Virus record (IMG/VR): IMGVR_UViG_3300034072_000926
Span: 401,260 to 465,259 of that record
Direction: 5' to 3' (one strand)
DNA length: 64,000 nucleotides
Source of the DNA: a virus
A model generated the notes under the pieces. That model ran no database searches, had not been told where the DNA came from, and saw nothing but the letters and a program-made list of their open reading frames with translations. Position 1 is the stretch's first letter. Each line of letters opens with the position of its first letter. Positions 50,648 to 58,402 of the stretch are shown piece by piece. Position numbers and translations under genes: made by a program.

Positions 50648-51133
50648 GGTTAGGGCCTTAGAAACCTAAGTCTCTAAGGCCCAACCATCGAACCGAAGTT
50701 CTCTGGTTTTTGTCACCCTCGGTTCTTTCGCCTATCCCGAAGGATTAGCCAGGGAGTGCCGGAAGGTAACAAAACTCGGTTTAGGCCAGCTAGTTCAATA
50801 CCCACGAAAGGAAAGTTCTAGCTGGCCAACCAACAAAGACCTAAGTCTCTGTGGTATTCGTGTAGGTTTTCCTATATAGGCCAAAGCCACTAAACAGGAC
50901 CCTTGCACAAATTCGGTTTAGGGACCAGTCAATCCGAAAACTAACTGGTCCCAACCAACAAAGACCTAAGTCTCTGTGGTTTCTGTGCCAGTGATCTACT
51001 GTTGCTATGATCCGACCGAAGTCTTCTCAGGGAGTTCAGCAGTCTTTGCACAAAACTCGGGTTTAGGACAGTTGAGTGTTTATCCGGAGATTACTAACTC
51101 AACTGTCCAACCATCGAACCTAAGTTCTTTGGT
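50648..51133 (-). repeat. Four tandem two-hairpin modules
   Basis: Units at 50648-50706, 50778-50855, 50915-50980 and 51060-51133. On the plus strand each has GGTT(TA)GG, a variable stem, CCAACC, then a second hairpin. Variable stems differ but stay paired: GGCCTTAGA/TCTAAGGCC, GGCCAGCTAG/CTAGCTGGCC, GGACCAGT/ACTGGTCC and GGACAGTTGAGT/AACTCAACTGTCC. Confidence 0.8.
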
Positions 51134-51221
51134 ATCGGAAGGTTCTACGCGATTAACAAATCTAGTTAGCCGAAGCTTCTATTAAGTGTCACATCAGCGT
51201 GTGTGCGCTTCCGATAGCTGT

Positions 51222-51250
51222 TAAGTATGCGATGCCCGCAGAGTTTGCAA
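51222..51250 (-). promoter_or_regulatory. Promoter of the four-module RNA
   Basis: TTGCAA, 17 nt, TACTTA. Confidence 0.55.
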
Positions 51251-51297
51251 GTGGAGATTGCAAAAATTTTACAAAGACCTGTGCATAACTCTGTGGA

Positions 51298-52110
51298 TTA
51301 TTTCCGTTGGACCCGTCGACCTAGCAGAAGACCGGCACTCGCGAGACCAAACAGGAGAAGCATAGGTGGCGCAGGAACCGGCGTGGGATTGCCAGAACTT
51401 GTGCTGCCGCCCGATGAACTTGTCCAGTCGCCGCCGGTCGACGTTGAGGAACTGGAAGACGAACTGCTGGAAGAGCTCGAAGAAGACGAGCTACTCGAGG
51501 AAGAGCTGCTAGAACTACTCGACGACACGTTTCCAGAACTGCTCGTTACGTTTCCGCTCGAAGTTGACACGTTGCCACTCGAAGTTGAGACCCCTCCCGT
51601 TGAGCTTGAAACAGCCCCAGAGGAAGTGGACACACCGCCCGTAGACGTCGAGACACCGCCGGACGTAGAAGAGGTTGAACTTGAGATACCACCGGTGGAA
51701 CTACTCGTTGAGGAGATCACAACAGATCCGCCCCCACTACCACCGCCGCCGCCGAAGAAGCCGCCCATAAATCCACCGCTGCCGCCAAAGCCTCCTCCGT
51801 TCGCGACTGGAGCAGCACCGCCGCCGCTCGATCCGGACTGAACTGAAGCCTGCACAGGCAATACTGGAACTGGAGCAATGTTATTCACGACAGTGACCTG
51901 AACGGGCTGTGGTTTAACGACCTTTGTGGACTTTACGATATGTCGCTTACGGACAATGTGTCGCCGCACTGGTGCCTTGACCGACTTCCCTTTGGTGCTC
52001 TGAACATATGCAGGGCGTGGCTTCTGAGCAACATGAACTGCGCCACCCGCTAACAGAGCACCACCACAAGTGCAGGCACAGATCTTTGCTAGAGCCATAC
52101 GAACTGACAT
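51298..52110 (-). CDS. Ser-rich protein with PEP-CTERM-like sorting tail
   Basis: The 270-residue protein starts at the ATG after TAGGAGGAATCT. It has an N-terminal signal-like segment (~residues 5-28), a basic stretch, Gly-rich blocks and about 100 residues of Ser/Thr/Gly repeats including ~27 Ser in a row. The C-terminus has PVPAPP, then a ~16-residue hydrophobic helix, then RRVQRK, the PEP-CTERM layout recognised by exosortase (here P-A-P rather than P-E-P). Secretion and surface display through the host's exosortase is plausible. Confidence 0.72.
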   Translation of the reverse strand: MSVRMALAKICACTCGGALLAGGAVHVAQKPRPAYVQSTKGKSVKAPVRRHIVRKRHIVKSTKVVKPQPVQVTVVNNIAPVPVLPVQASVQSGSSGGGAAPVANGGGFGGSGGFMGGFFGGGGGSGGGSVVISSTSSSTGGISSSTSSTSGGVSTSTGGVSTSSGAVSSSTGGVSTSSGNVSTSSGNVTSSSGNVSSSSSSSSSSSSSSSSSSSSSSSSSSSTSTGGDWTSSSGGSTSSGNPTPVPAPPMLLLFGLASAGLLLGRRVQRK

Positions 52111-52173
52111 AGATTCCTCCTATATACCTGTAATGTAATAGGATGACACCTTTGTCAACATTATTAAGAACCG

Positions 52174-52530
52174 TTAACTATTAAAAACCCAACCCGATTG
52201 GCTTGCCCGTTCGACCAGCTTACTGGTGAACTCCTTGATATAGTCGTCTGAGTCACAATTGCACGGCCACACCATGTCAGTATATTCGTTTGATATAACA
52301 TCCAAGAGATGTTCACGATCATATGTGTCGAGGGTTGGAGGAGTCTTTCGATCTTTCCAGTGTATTGCGATACGCTTTGGATAGCCGGTGATTAGCAGTC
52401 GAACCAGCTTTGGATCTTTGATTATGATCGCTGCCAAGAGTGCCTTGTTGGGAGCGACGAGACCTCGTTCACGCAAAGTATTGTCGCATATCTCGAGGTG
52501 ATGGGGTGCGAGGGTGCAGAGACGAGGCAT
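52174..52530 (-). CDS. Hypothetical protein
   Basis: The 118-residue protein has its ATG overlapping the upstream TAA (TAATG). Unrecognised. Confidence 0.65.
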   Translation of the reverse strand: MPRLCTLAPHHLEICDNTLRERGLVAPNKALLAAIIIKDPKLVRLLITGYPKRIAIHWKDRKTPPTLDTYDREHLLDVISNEYTDMVWPCNCDSDDYIKEFTSKLVERASQSGWVFNS

Positions 52531-52721
52531 TATATCTTTCCTCTGGCTAGCAGTCGAACCCGTTCACGCGAGCATTCCTCAGGATTGGCGCGCATGAATT
52601 CAAGGATGGTCATGCCTTCACTATGTGCCCATCGAACCCATTTGGATTCAATGATGGCATCGATCTGTCGCTCGCCATAGCCAGCATCTCGCAATTCTTT
52701 GATCTCAGCGTTCTGGATCAT
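52530..52721 (-). CDS. Small hypothetical protein
   Basis: The 63-residue, mostly helical protein is first gene of a pair with 52174-52530. Unrecognised. Confidence 0.65.
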   Translation of the reverse strand: MIQNAEIKELRDAGYGERQIDAIIESKWVRWAHSEGMTILEFMRANPEECSRERVRLLARGKI

Positions 52722-52780
52722 TTATACCTCCTGTGCCTATTTCATAACATAGGATAGGAGTTTGTCAACCATTCATGATA

Positions 52781-52816
52781 ACACCTCCGGACGAGGGGGA
52801 CTCAATCCGGAGGTGT
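52781..52816 (-). terminator. Terminator of the 52883 gene
   Basis: ACACCTCCGGA/TCCGGAGGTGT hairpin with a 14-nt loop. Confidence 0.65.
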
Positions 52817-52882
52817 ATCGGTGAGAGGGTGTAAGTTCGCGCTCCTTACACGGCGGTCGCTACAGCGTCAAGCACTATTTCA

Positions 52883-53296
52883 TTAGCTTTGTGACTTTTG
52901 AGGCTCTTTGAAGTCAGTTCCGGTTCCACATCCGCGCTGGAGCGGAAGACCGGACAGAGTCTTCCCGCTCGGTCGGGGGAAGGTCGACTCGTCGTTCTGG
53001 ACGAATTCGCAGCCAGTCTGTTTGTCCCGAAGGATGTAGACACCGCGCTGGCTGTCGAGATTCGTATATTCGAATACCTCGCCATCATCTGGACTTTCGG
53101 ACACGACCTCGGGTTCGGCGGAGTTCGAGACATTCTCGGCATCCGCAAGAGGAACCTCAGAAGTAACAGCCGCTGCATTGACCTCATTCTGGATGATATC
53201 ATTGAGGGCGTGGTCTTCGACCGCCTGGTCCGGTCCACGACGCGAACAGGCCGACAAAGCCAATACTGCGCATCCAATTAGTAGAAAACGTCGCAT
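52883..53296 (-). CDS. Small lipoprotein
   Basis: The 137-residue protein starts at MRRFLLIGC after GGAGATCGT, with lipobox ALSAC (Cys near 17). The rest is acidic then has a short Cys-containing domain. Function unknown. Confidence 0.65.
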   Translation of the reverse strand: MRRFLLIGCAVLALSACSRRGPDQAVEDHALNDIIQNEVNAAAVTSEVPLADAENVSNSAEPEVVSESPDDGEVFEYTNLDSQRGVYILRDKQTGCEFVQNDESTFPRPSGKTLSGLPLQRGCGTGTDFKEPQKSQS

Positions 53297-53347
53297 ACGA
53301 TCTCCTTTCACCTACCCATTACAGTAGGGTAAGGAGAAGTCAACCGT

Positions 53348-53698
53348 TTATAGATTGCCTGCGCGTTTTAGTAGAAGAGCGGTTAGTTCGGCCATATTGC
53401 TCACCCGACACTTGGTGTAAGCTTTGTGGATTTGGGTGCGAACAGTTGAGACCTGTTTGCCAGTCTCGGCGCTTATCTCAGCCGGTGATTTGCCCTGCGC
53501 CAATAGCTGCAAGACTTCATACTCAGCTTGGCTCAAGCGATATTCATCCTTCAACCAAGTAAGGTCGTAGGGACTATCCATGTGGGTTAAGATGTCTTTA
53601 AGCAATTGTCGAAGGTCGCGGTCTCGGACATCTTTCAAGTGCGACATAATTCGTGCCCGAATACCAGAACCAGGCATTGGGATGGCCACCGTAGACAT
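53348..53698 (-). CDS. LuxR-type HTH protein
   Basis: The 116-residue protein starts at the ATG at 53698; a GTG at 53758 lies upstream of the -10 of a TTGACA promoter. The C-terminal ~65 residues are a GerE/LuxR HTH (LSQAEYEVLQLLAQGKSPAEI, recognition helix VSTVRTQIHKAYTK). No receiver or ligand domain is present. Likely a transcription regulator. Confidence 0.78.
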   Translation of the reverse strand: MSTVAIPMPGSGIRARIMSHLKDVRDRDLRQLLKDILTHMDSPYDLTWLKDEYRLSQAEYEVLQLLAQGKSPAEISAETGKQVSTVRTQIHKAYTKCRVSNMAELTALLLKRAGNL

Positions 53699-53777
53699 AT
53701 CGTTCGTATCAGCCCTGCTAGAGGTCTTGATAGCAACAGTATAATGGCTATTTTGCACGATTTGTCAACACCATATT

Positions 53778-54833
53778 CTAAATCAAACCAGTCGCAATTG
53801 CCCAGCGGGGATCTGAGACAATGGCGAGTAGTTCTTTACGATATTCATGCACTGATTCCAATGCTTCTTGCTTCTCACTTGATTTGTTCTTCGAAGCAAC
53901 GGTATAGAAGGGCATGAGCAACCAAGTAAACGAACTGAACATCCGATGATACTTGTCATCGAGTTCCATGACTCGATCCCTGGCCCAGAACTGTTCAGTT
54001 GAGAAATATGTCTCAGGAACCCATGTGGCAATCTTGAATGTGTAGTGCGCCTCAGGACCCCCTAGGGCTTCCAAATAGGGCCTATACGGCGGCTGACTAG
54101 CCCAACTACGCTGCACTCCGTCTTGATAGCGCAGACGTTCTAACGTGCAACCACCGGGGCCCTCAAAGCGATGTGTCTTCCCTATCTGACAGAGAAGCGC
54201 ACCATTAGCATATGGTATGAAGAACCTCTCGCCAATAGAGCCACCCGATGAAGCAAACGAGAACAAGTAGTGAGCAACGTGGCGCTTCCAATCGAACAGG
54301 TTGTCCGAGAGATGCTTGAGTGGCTCCCGATCAACTGCGCCGCGCTGAATCATGCGATACAAGGCATGTTGGCCGAGAAGAACAAAGCAAGAGGTCAAAT
54401 CGCCTACAAGCTTCTTGCGATTGACGCTCGTGGTGATCTGATACAGATCCAGCATCATTTCGTTGTGTTGGGTTTCGTCCTCTTCGTCGACATTGTTGGT
54501 CACGCGACGTTCGGAGAGATTCCAGAACTGATATGTCTTTGCCTGAGCAAAGCCAAATTCCGGACCGAGTTTGGCCCGCATCTCGATTTCACGGAATGGA
54601 GAGAACTTTTCTCGGATGTTGGCTTCGATTTGATTCTGAACTTCAATGAGACGTTTGTTCGACAACGTGCCATCAATATAGAAACCAGAGGGTTGGCCTT
54701 TGATTTCTATGCCGGGCTTGAGAATCCTGCCCGCAATGTTCTGGATTGTTTCGTTATTTCGAGGTTTCACAAGGTGTCGGATCTCCTCCTTTACGAGGCC
54801 CCAAGCTAACCTATCATACTCCTCGTCAAACAC
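53778..54833 (-). CDS. Hypothetical protein
   Basis: The 351-residue protein uses a GTG at 54833, because GGAGATCGAAACG just before it is the recurrent ribosome site; the upstream TTG is inside that site. It ends in TAG; suppression would add nine residues before another TAG. No domain recognised. Confidence 0.65.
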   Translation of the reverse strand: MFDEEYDRLAWGLVKEEIRHLVKPRNNETIQNIAGRILKPGIEIKGQPSGFYIDGTLSNKRLIEVQNQIEANIREKFSPFREIEMRAKLGPEFGFAQAKTYQFWNLSERRVTNNVDEEDETQHNEMMLDLYQITTSVNRKKLVGDLTSCFVLLGQHALYRMIQRGAVDREPLKHLSDNLFDWKRHVAHYLFSFASSGGSIGERFFIPYANGALLCQIGKTHRFEGPGGCTLERLRYQDGVQRSWASQPPYRPYLEALGGPEAHYTFKIATWVPETYFSTEQFWARDRVMELDDKYHRMFSSFTWLLMPFYTVASKNKSSEKQEALESVHEYRKELLAIVSDPRWAIATGLI

Positions 54834-54913
54834 CGTTTCGATCTCCAATGCAATCTATGTAGCACGGATCGCAAAGGTGTCAAGACTGGTTAGTGAAAAA
54901 GAAACCCAGTCCG

Positions 54914-55585
54914 TTACTTTATGGATCTGCCTAATGACCAACCATTGGATAGAAGATCAACTACATCAGATCCTTTTACTTTCTTCGGTCCTTCTTCAGG
55001 ATGACACATCCATTTTGAGCCGAATTGGGAATTACCAGAACCTGTTTGATGCTTTGAAGTATTGGCTCCGATTTTCTTCTTAGCCTCATCAGTATGTTCT
55101 AGACCAGTGAAAGTGCCTTTACGACCCTTAGTAACAGTCAATGCCTTTTGGCTCATTTTCAAAAGCTGGGTGCGAATCTCTGCATCGAACTCCGGATCTT
55201 CCTTACGACGTTCTGTCTGTAGTTGGTTCTTTTTGCGAGCGCCTGCAGGACAAGCAACAGCACGATTTCGGGCACGAACTTCGGGATTGTCGTTTATATA
55301 TTTGAAACCGTTTCCGCCCCAACCACCCGGTATTAGATTGTAACAGTTGTCAGACTTTAGCAGATCTTCTGTTATAAGTTCTCGCTCTTTCAAACGCATT
55401 TCATGTTCATCTTTACAATAGAACAGAATTTCCCGTTTGAAATTTTCTCGTCCATGTTTAGCGATTGCTTGACCTAAAAGTTTCCCAGATCCGAGATAAC
55501 CGTCGTCAATCTTTAATGTTTGATGCATCCCGATATAGAATTTTCCATTTAGGATGTTAGTCGTTTTGTAGATTATATAGAACAC
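54914..55585 (-). CDS. GIY-YIG homing endonuclease
   Basis: The 223-residue protein begins MFYIIYKTTN..GKFYIG (the GIY-YIG core as I-I-Y...Y-I-G), then R/E catalytic positions, an NCYNLIPGGWGGNG motif and C-terminal DNA-binding repeats (TDEAKKKI, GSGN...FG) like SegA-type enzymes. GTG start. It flanks tRNA-His and probably mobilises the locus. Confidence 0.85.
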   Translation of the reverse strand: MFYIIYKTTNILNGKFYIGMHQTLKIDDGYLGSGKLLGQAIAKHGRENFKREILFYCKDEHEMRLKERELITEDLLKSDNCYNLIPGGWGGNGFKYINDNPEVRARNRAVACPAGARKKNQLQTERRKEDPEFDAEIRTQLLKMSQKALTVTKGRKGTFTGLEHTDEAKKKIGANTSKHQTGSGNSQFGSKWMCHPEEGPKKVKGSDVVDLLSNGWSLGRSIK

Positions 55586-55588
55586 AAA

Positions 55589-55621
55589 ATACCCGCAGTC
55601 ATTACTAACTGCGGGTATTTA
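55589..55621 (-). terminator. Hairpin before the homing endonuclease gene
   Basis: AAATACCCGCAGT/AACTGCGGGTATTT, 7-nt loop, then TTTTG on the minus strand. It lies just after tRNA-His. Confidence 0.65.
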
Positions 55622-55630
55622 TTAAAGCGG

Positions 55631-55705
55631 CAGCGAGGGATGGGCTCGAACCACCGCCGACGATCTCTTCACAAGATCGCGCTCTACCAACTGAGCTACC
55701 CCGCT
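55631..55705 (-). tRNA. tRNA-His (GUG anticodon, unusual loop)
   Basis: Acceptor AGCGGGG/CCTCGCT, D-arm GCTC/GAGC and a T-arm with TTCGAGC. The anticodon stem reads CGATC/GATCG with a 9-nt loop or CGATCT/AGATCG with a 7-nt loop that breaks the U33 rule; GTG follows TT. No clear extra G at -1 and no CCA. Confidence 0.65.
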
Positions 55706-55849
55706 ATGGTTGGGATGGAAGTTCTTCAAGTTTGGACAATTGCTTGTCCGCACAGGCATTTTACTTCCATCCCTCAGTGTGCGTCGCTGTAAGCTTGCAC
55801 ATCAGACCTTATTACTACAAGACTCTGATACAAGCGTCAACAACTATTT

Positions 55850-56536
55850 TCAGTCTTTCTTCACGCCCACAAAGCGGAGCAGGAAGAGGAAGAGATTGAG
55901 GAAGTCGAGGTAGAGGTTCAGCGCACCCATGACCACGATTCGACCCTTCGTATCACTGTCCATACGCGGGCTATAGGCTTCCTTGAGAGTCTGCGTATCC
56001 CAGGCAGTCAAGCCGGCGAAGATCAGGATACCCGCGATGCCGATGAACAAGTTCAGTCCAGTGCTGGGCATGAAAATGTTCAGGATCATGAGGCCCAGAA
56101 GACCGAACAAGCTGAAGATCAGGAAGCCACCGATTGGACCGAGGTCACGCTTGGTCGTGTAACCGTAGAGGCTACAGCCCGCAAAACCGATAGCAGCACC
56201 GAGGAATGCGAACAGAATCGAACCACCGGTATATTTGCTCAGGATCAGACCGAGACCCAGACCTTCGAGGATCACGAACGACCAGTAAAGGCCATGCAGC
56301 GTGGACAGTTTCATGCGCTCGACACCGAGGCTCATCGCGAACACCAAGGCTAGCGGCGACAGTGCGACGATCCAGAAAAGCAGACCGCCCTGCTTGAGAG
56401 TCTCGACCATACCGCTGATCTGTGCGAACCATGCAGCGCCGGCGCTGACGAGAAGACCCATGAGCATCAGATTGTAGATGCTCGTCATATAGTTGCGAAG
56501 GCCTTGGTCAACGGCCTCGCGTTCTGCAATATACAT
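55850..56536 (-). CDS. Bax inhibitor-1 (YccA/YbhL) family membrane protein
   Basis: The 228-residue protein starts at the ATG after GGAGGTTTCACGA. Seven hydrophobic helices, an N-terminal MYIAER...LRNYM segment and the family end-motif LNLYLDFLNLFLFLLR are present. Bacterial members affect membrane-protease FtsH or ion leakage. Phage copies may damp host stress or lysis timing. Confidence 0.85.
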   Translation of the reverse strand: MYIAEREAVDQGLRNYMTSIYNLMLMGLLVSAGAAWFAQISGMVETLKQGGLLFWIVALSPLALVFAMSLGVERMKLSTLHGLYWSFVILEGLGLGLILSKYTGGSILFAFLGAAIGFAGCSLYGYTTKRDLGPIGGFLIFSLFGLLGLMILNIFMPSTGLNLFIGIAGILIFAGLTAWDTQTLKEAYSPRMDSDTKGRIVVMGALNLYLDFLNLFLFLLRFVGVKKD

Positions 56537-56598
56537 TCGTGAAACCTCCATTTAGACTCACTCATACCACTATACAGGGTGGTAGGAAGGATGTCAAC

Positions 56599-56817
56599 CT
56601 ACTTGAACTTACCCTTCGGCCGAACGATGGTTGCGTTCTTGATATCAAGCGATGAGAAGAAGCCGTTCCGCTTCGAGAGTTCCTCGCGAGTGACTTTGCC
56701 CGACTTTAAGTCAGCTTCGTCTTTATCCCTCGCTGCCTGTTTCTCCGCCGCCCTCGCTTTCGGGTCGAATGTTCCTACGGATATAGGCTTTTTGGTTGAG
56801 GATTTCTTCTGGTTCAC
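56599..56817 (-). CDS. Hypothetical basic protein
   Basis: The 72-residue Lys-rich protein has a GTG start after AAAGGATCATCCCC and ends in TAG. It overlaps the upstream gene by 95 nt in another frame, so one of the two may be shorter. Confidence 0.5.
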   Translation of the reverse strand: MNQKKSSTKKPISVGTFDPKARAAEKQAARDKDEADLKSGKVTREELSKRNGFFSSLDIKNATIVRPKGKFK

Positions 56818-56971
56818 GGGGATGATCCTTTAGTCGCTCGATTATGGCTTGGAAGATCATTGGCTTCATGGAACCGAATGGCGCATTGATTCCACTCAGC
56901 TCTTCAAGTTGGTTCTCACAGAACCGAATGATCTCAATATCGGTTAGTGGATATTGGGCTAGATTTCGCAT
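56723..56971 (-). CDS. Hypothetical protein
   Basis: The 82-residue protein follows the 20-codon membrane mini-gene by two bases (TGATATG). Its last ~25 residues (Gly/Glu/Ser-rich) lie over the next gene. Unrecognised. Confidence 0.5.
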   Translation of the reverse strand: MRNLAQYPLTDIEIIRFCENQLEELSGINAPFGSMKPMIFQAIIERLKDHPREPEEILNQKAYIRRNIRPESEGGGETGSEG

Positions 56972-56972
56972 A

Positions 56973-57035
56973 TCAGTGTCCTGAAAGTAATAAGACCATT
57001 ACGGTCAATAAGAAAGCCGCGACACCTTGTTTCAT
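56973..57035 (-). CDS. 20-residue membrane mini-protein
   Basis: The ATG overlaps the TGA of the upstream gene (ATGA) and the TGA is two bases before the next ATG. It encodes one hydrophobic helix (MKQGVAAFLLTVMVLLLSGH). The exact fit in a translation-coupled chain supports it. Confidence 0.5.
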   Translation of the reverse strand: MKQGVAAFLLTVMVLLLSGH

Positions 57036-57412
57036 ATCATCTTTTCCATAATAACATAGGTGCTGATAATCATAGCAAGATAACGCCAGTTGTTCCAACG
57101 CAAGGATTGCTTGATATAATACCAGTCCCTTAGTGAATCCTGACACCTCTGCGAATGATCTCGATAATCACCGTTGTGACGAATCACGTATTTCCCATTT
57201 TGGTAGCTGATACCCTGGAAGCCACTTCTCATATGCCTTCGTTCATTCTCTCGATGTGCTGCCGTTTCATCAGCATCAAAGGCAAGATTGGCGAAGATAC
57301 GAGTAGCATAATAGACAATGACCATCAGACAGATAAAGGTCTGGAGGTCTCTACCGTGCATACCCTGAAGGTATCCGAGGAATAGAGCGGCGGGGAGGAG
57401 AAGAAAGATCAT
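57032..57412 (-). CDS. Membrane-anchored hypothetical protein
   Basis: The 126-residue protein has two N-terminal hydrophobic segments, a charged middle with HRENERRH, and a C-terminal hydrophobic helix. Start overlaps the lipoprotein gene's TGA. Confidence 0.65.
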   Translation of the reverse strand: MIFLLLPAALFLGYLQGMHGRDLQTFICLMVIVYYATRIFANLAFDADETAAHRENERRHMRSGFQGISYQNGKYVIRHNGDYRDHSQRCQDSLRDWYYIKQSLRWNNWRYLAMIISTYVIMEKMI

Positions 57413-57618
57413 TTGATTTGAATTGCCGCTTGTCTACATTCTTGGAGGGAATCAATAGAAGCCCGTCCATAAGAGTTCTTCATAATCGTATCAACACATT
57501 GGAGATAGAAATCCCTTGTGGATTTCTTATCAGCAATTAGCCTATCCGAATTGGTTGGCATATCGCATGAACCTAGGACGACTAGACATAAAAGAAGACC
57601 GAAACGAGCAGAAGTCAT
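57409..57618 (-). CDS. Small lipoprotein
   Basis: The 69-residue protein starts at the ATG at 57618, directly after TATAGT CACTTT, so the mRNA is likely leaderless. Lipobox VLGSC (Cys near 18). Function unknown. Confidence 0.65.
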   Translation of the reverse strand: MTSARFGLLLCLVVLGSCDMPTNSDRLIADKKSTRDFYLQCVDTIMKNSYGRASIDSLQECRQAAIQIK

Positions 57619-57658
57619 AAAGTGACTATACTGTCGTTTCGGTCTGAAAATCAATTTG

Positions 57659-57737
57659 TCCTAGATGTAGGAATCGAACCTACTCGTCTTTCGAAACCCG
57701 TTATGAGCGGGCAGGCTCCCCATTCGCCTTATCTAGG
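57659..57737 (-). tRNA. tRNA with CAU anticodon
   Basis: Acceptor CCTAGAT/ATCTAGG, 3-bp D-stem, anticodon stem GCCCG/CGGGT, loop CTCATAA (CAT), 12-nt variable region and T-arm GTAGG/CCTAC. CAU gives Met or, if modified, Ile. The long variable region is odd for both. Confidence 0.75.
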
Positions 57738-57742
57738 ATGTT

Positions 57743-57879
57743 GTGACGGGCAAGTAATCGCTAATGGAATTTAGCCGGCTGCTCTAACCACCTGAGCTAC
57801 ACCGGGCCCTAAGACCCGATGAAGGGAGTCGAACCCTCGACACGCTGGTTGGGATAACCCATCAACTACGGCCCGTCAC
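57743..57879 (-). tRNA. Permuted tRNA locus 1
   Basis: Minus-strand order: P1 (GTGACGGGC), CG, TAGTTG, P2 (ATGG), GTTATC, then a 3' tRNA part (CCAGC, variable GTGTC, T-arm GAGGG/CCCTT, 3' acceptor CATCGGG), a 7-nt linker, then a 5' part (acceptor CCCGGTG, D-arm GCTC/GAGC, GCCGG), P2' (CCAT), TAGCGATT, ACTT and P1' (GCCCGTCAC). Acceptor halves pair 7 of 7 and P1 9 of 9. Anticodon not assignable. Confidence 0.75.
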
Positions 57880-57885
57880 GTGTTC

Positions 57886-57914
57886 TTGATATGGTAAAAG
57901 GGCACTGTTGTCAA
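57886..57914 (-). promoter_or_regulatory. Promoter of permuted locus 1
   Basis: TTGACA, 17 nt, TATCAA. The predicted start (about 57879) is the first base of P1. Confidence 0.7.
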
Positions 57915-57937
57915 GCGCCCTTTTACCATAATGATTA

Positions 57938-58120
57938 TTAAATGTGGACGCCTGAGAGCAGTCCCGATTTCTGCAATAGAACCAGTAGGGCGATTACACC
58001 CACGACCAGTTTTGCTGGCATGTGGACAGGGGCCGGGAATGCCGAGTCAATGACCCAGAATGCACACCACACGATGGCCACAAAGATAACCAGCATTAGT
58101 AGAAGTGAAATGATATCCAT
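57938..58120 (-). CDS. Small two-helix membrane protein (holin-like)
   Basis: The 60-residue protein has hydrophobic helices at about 3-26 and 36-52 with a short loop. The ATG follows AAAAAGGAGAAAAGAC. The size and topology fit class II holins, but many phage mini-membrane proteins look alike. Confidence 0.6.
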   Translation of the reverse strand: MDIISLLLMLVIFVAIVWCAFWVIDSAFPAPVHMPAKLVVGVIALLVLLQKSGLLSGVHI

Positions 58121-58189
58121 GTCTTTTCTCCTTTTTCTGGATACTAATACTTACTAGGATAGGAGCGTGGTTAAACACATGGATCAAAA

Positions 58190-58224
58190 TGGTGCGCGCA
58201 GTGGGGGTCGAACCCACGCTTGAG
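58190..58224 (-). tRNA. tRNA 3' fragment with CCA
   Basis: A perfect T-arm (GTGGG/CCCAC) and 3' acceptor strand TGCGCGC followed by ACCA, but no matching D-arm or 5' acceptor strand is adjacent. It follows a complete tRNA directly. Probably a remnant; a part joined in trans cannot be excluded. Confidence 0.6.
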
Positions 58225-58298
58225 TGTCCCCAGTCGGATTCGAACCGACAACATGCGGGGTTTAAGGCCGCCGACTCTACCAGTTGGCCTATAGGGAC
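58225..58298 (-). tRNA. tRNA with UAA anticodon
   Basis: Acceptor GTCCCTA/TGGGGAC, T-arm GTCGG/CCGAC, short D-stem GGC/GTC. The anticodon stem GCGGC/CCCGC has a C-C mismatch next to the loop CTTAAAC (TAA). UAA reads Leu UUA, yet the variable loop is short, unlike Leu tRNAs. Confidence 0.65.
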
Positions 58299-58307
58299 AT
58301 AAGTATT

Positions 58308-58392
58308 TGGTAGGCACGGTGGGACTCGAACCCACACGGATTAACCACACAATTTTAAGTCGTGCGCGTATGACCAATTTCGCCACGTGCCC
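58308..58392 (-). tRNA. tRNA-Leu (UAA anticodon)
   Basis: Class II: acceptor GGGCACG/CGTGCCT, anticodon stem CACGA/TTGTG, loop CTTAAAA, long variable arm, T-arm GTGGG/CCCAC, encoded CCA. Confidence 0.88.
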
Positions 58393-58402
58393 ATGGAGAA
58401 GT

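Larger units (their letters stand above)
50372..51215 (-). ncRNA. Candidate structured RNA with four tandem modules (~840 nt)
   Basis: A minus-strand promoter (51222-51250) precedes it and a hairpin (GGGCCCCA...TGGGACCC, 50379-50411) ends it. The first ~570 nt hold four modules of two hairpins each whose stems covary. On the minus strand the small hairpins have TTCG or TTAG loops closed by C-G (GAAC-TTCG-GTTC, GAAC-TTAG-GTTC, AGAC-TTAG-GTCT), which supports transcription in this direction. Confidence 0.7.

Noticed and set aside
50648-51133. CRISPR array
   Set aside because: The four units are long, differ in sequence, and their variable parts are internal stems that stay self-complementary rather than unique spacers.
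51227-51841. Plus-strand frame rich in Glu/Leu/Pro opposite the Ser-rich gene
   Set aside because: It is the antisense of the Ser codon repeats. The minus-strand frame has a good ribosome site, a signal-like start and a sorting tail.
57743-57879. Two degenerate tRNA pseudogenes side by side
   Set aside because: The acceptor strands of the two halves pair perfectly with each other, and the same arrangement with covarying P1 recurs at three other loci, so decay is unlikely.
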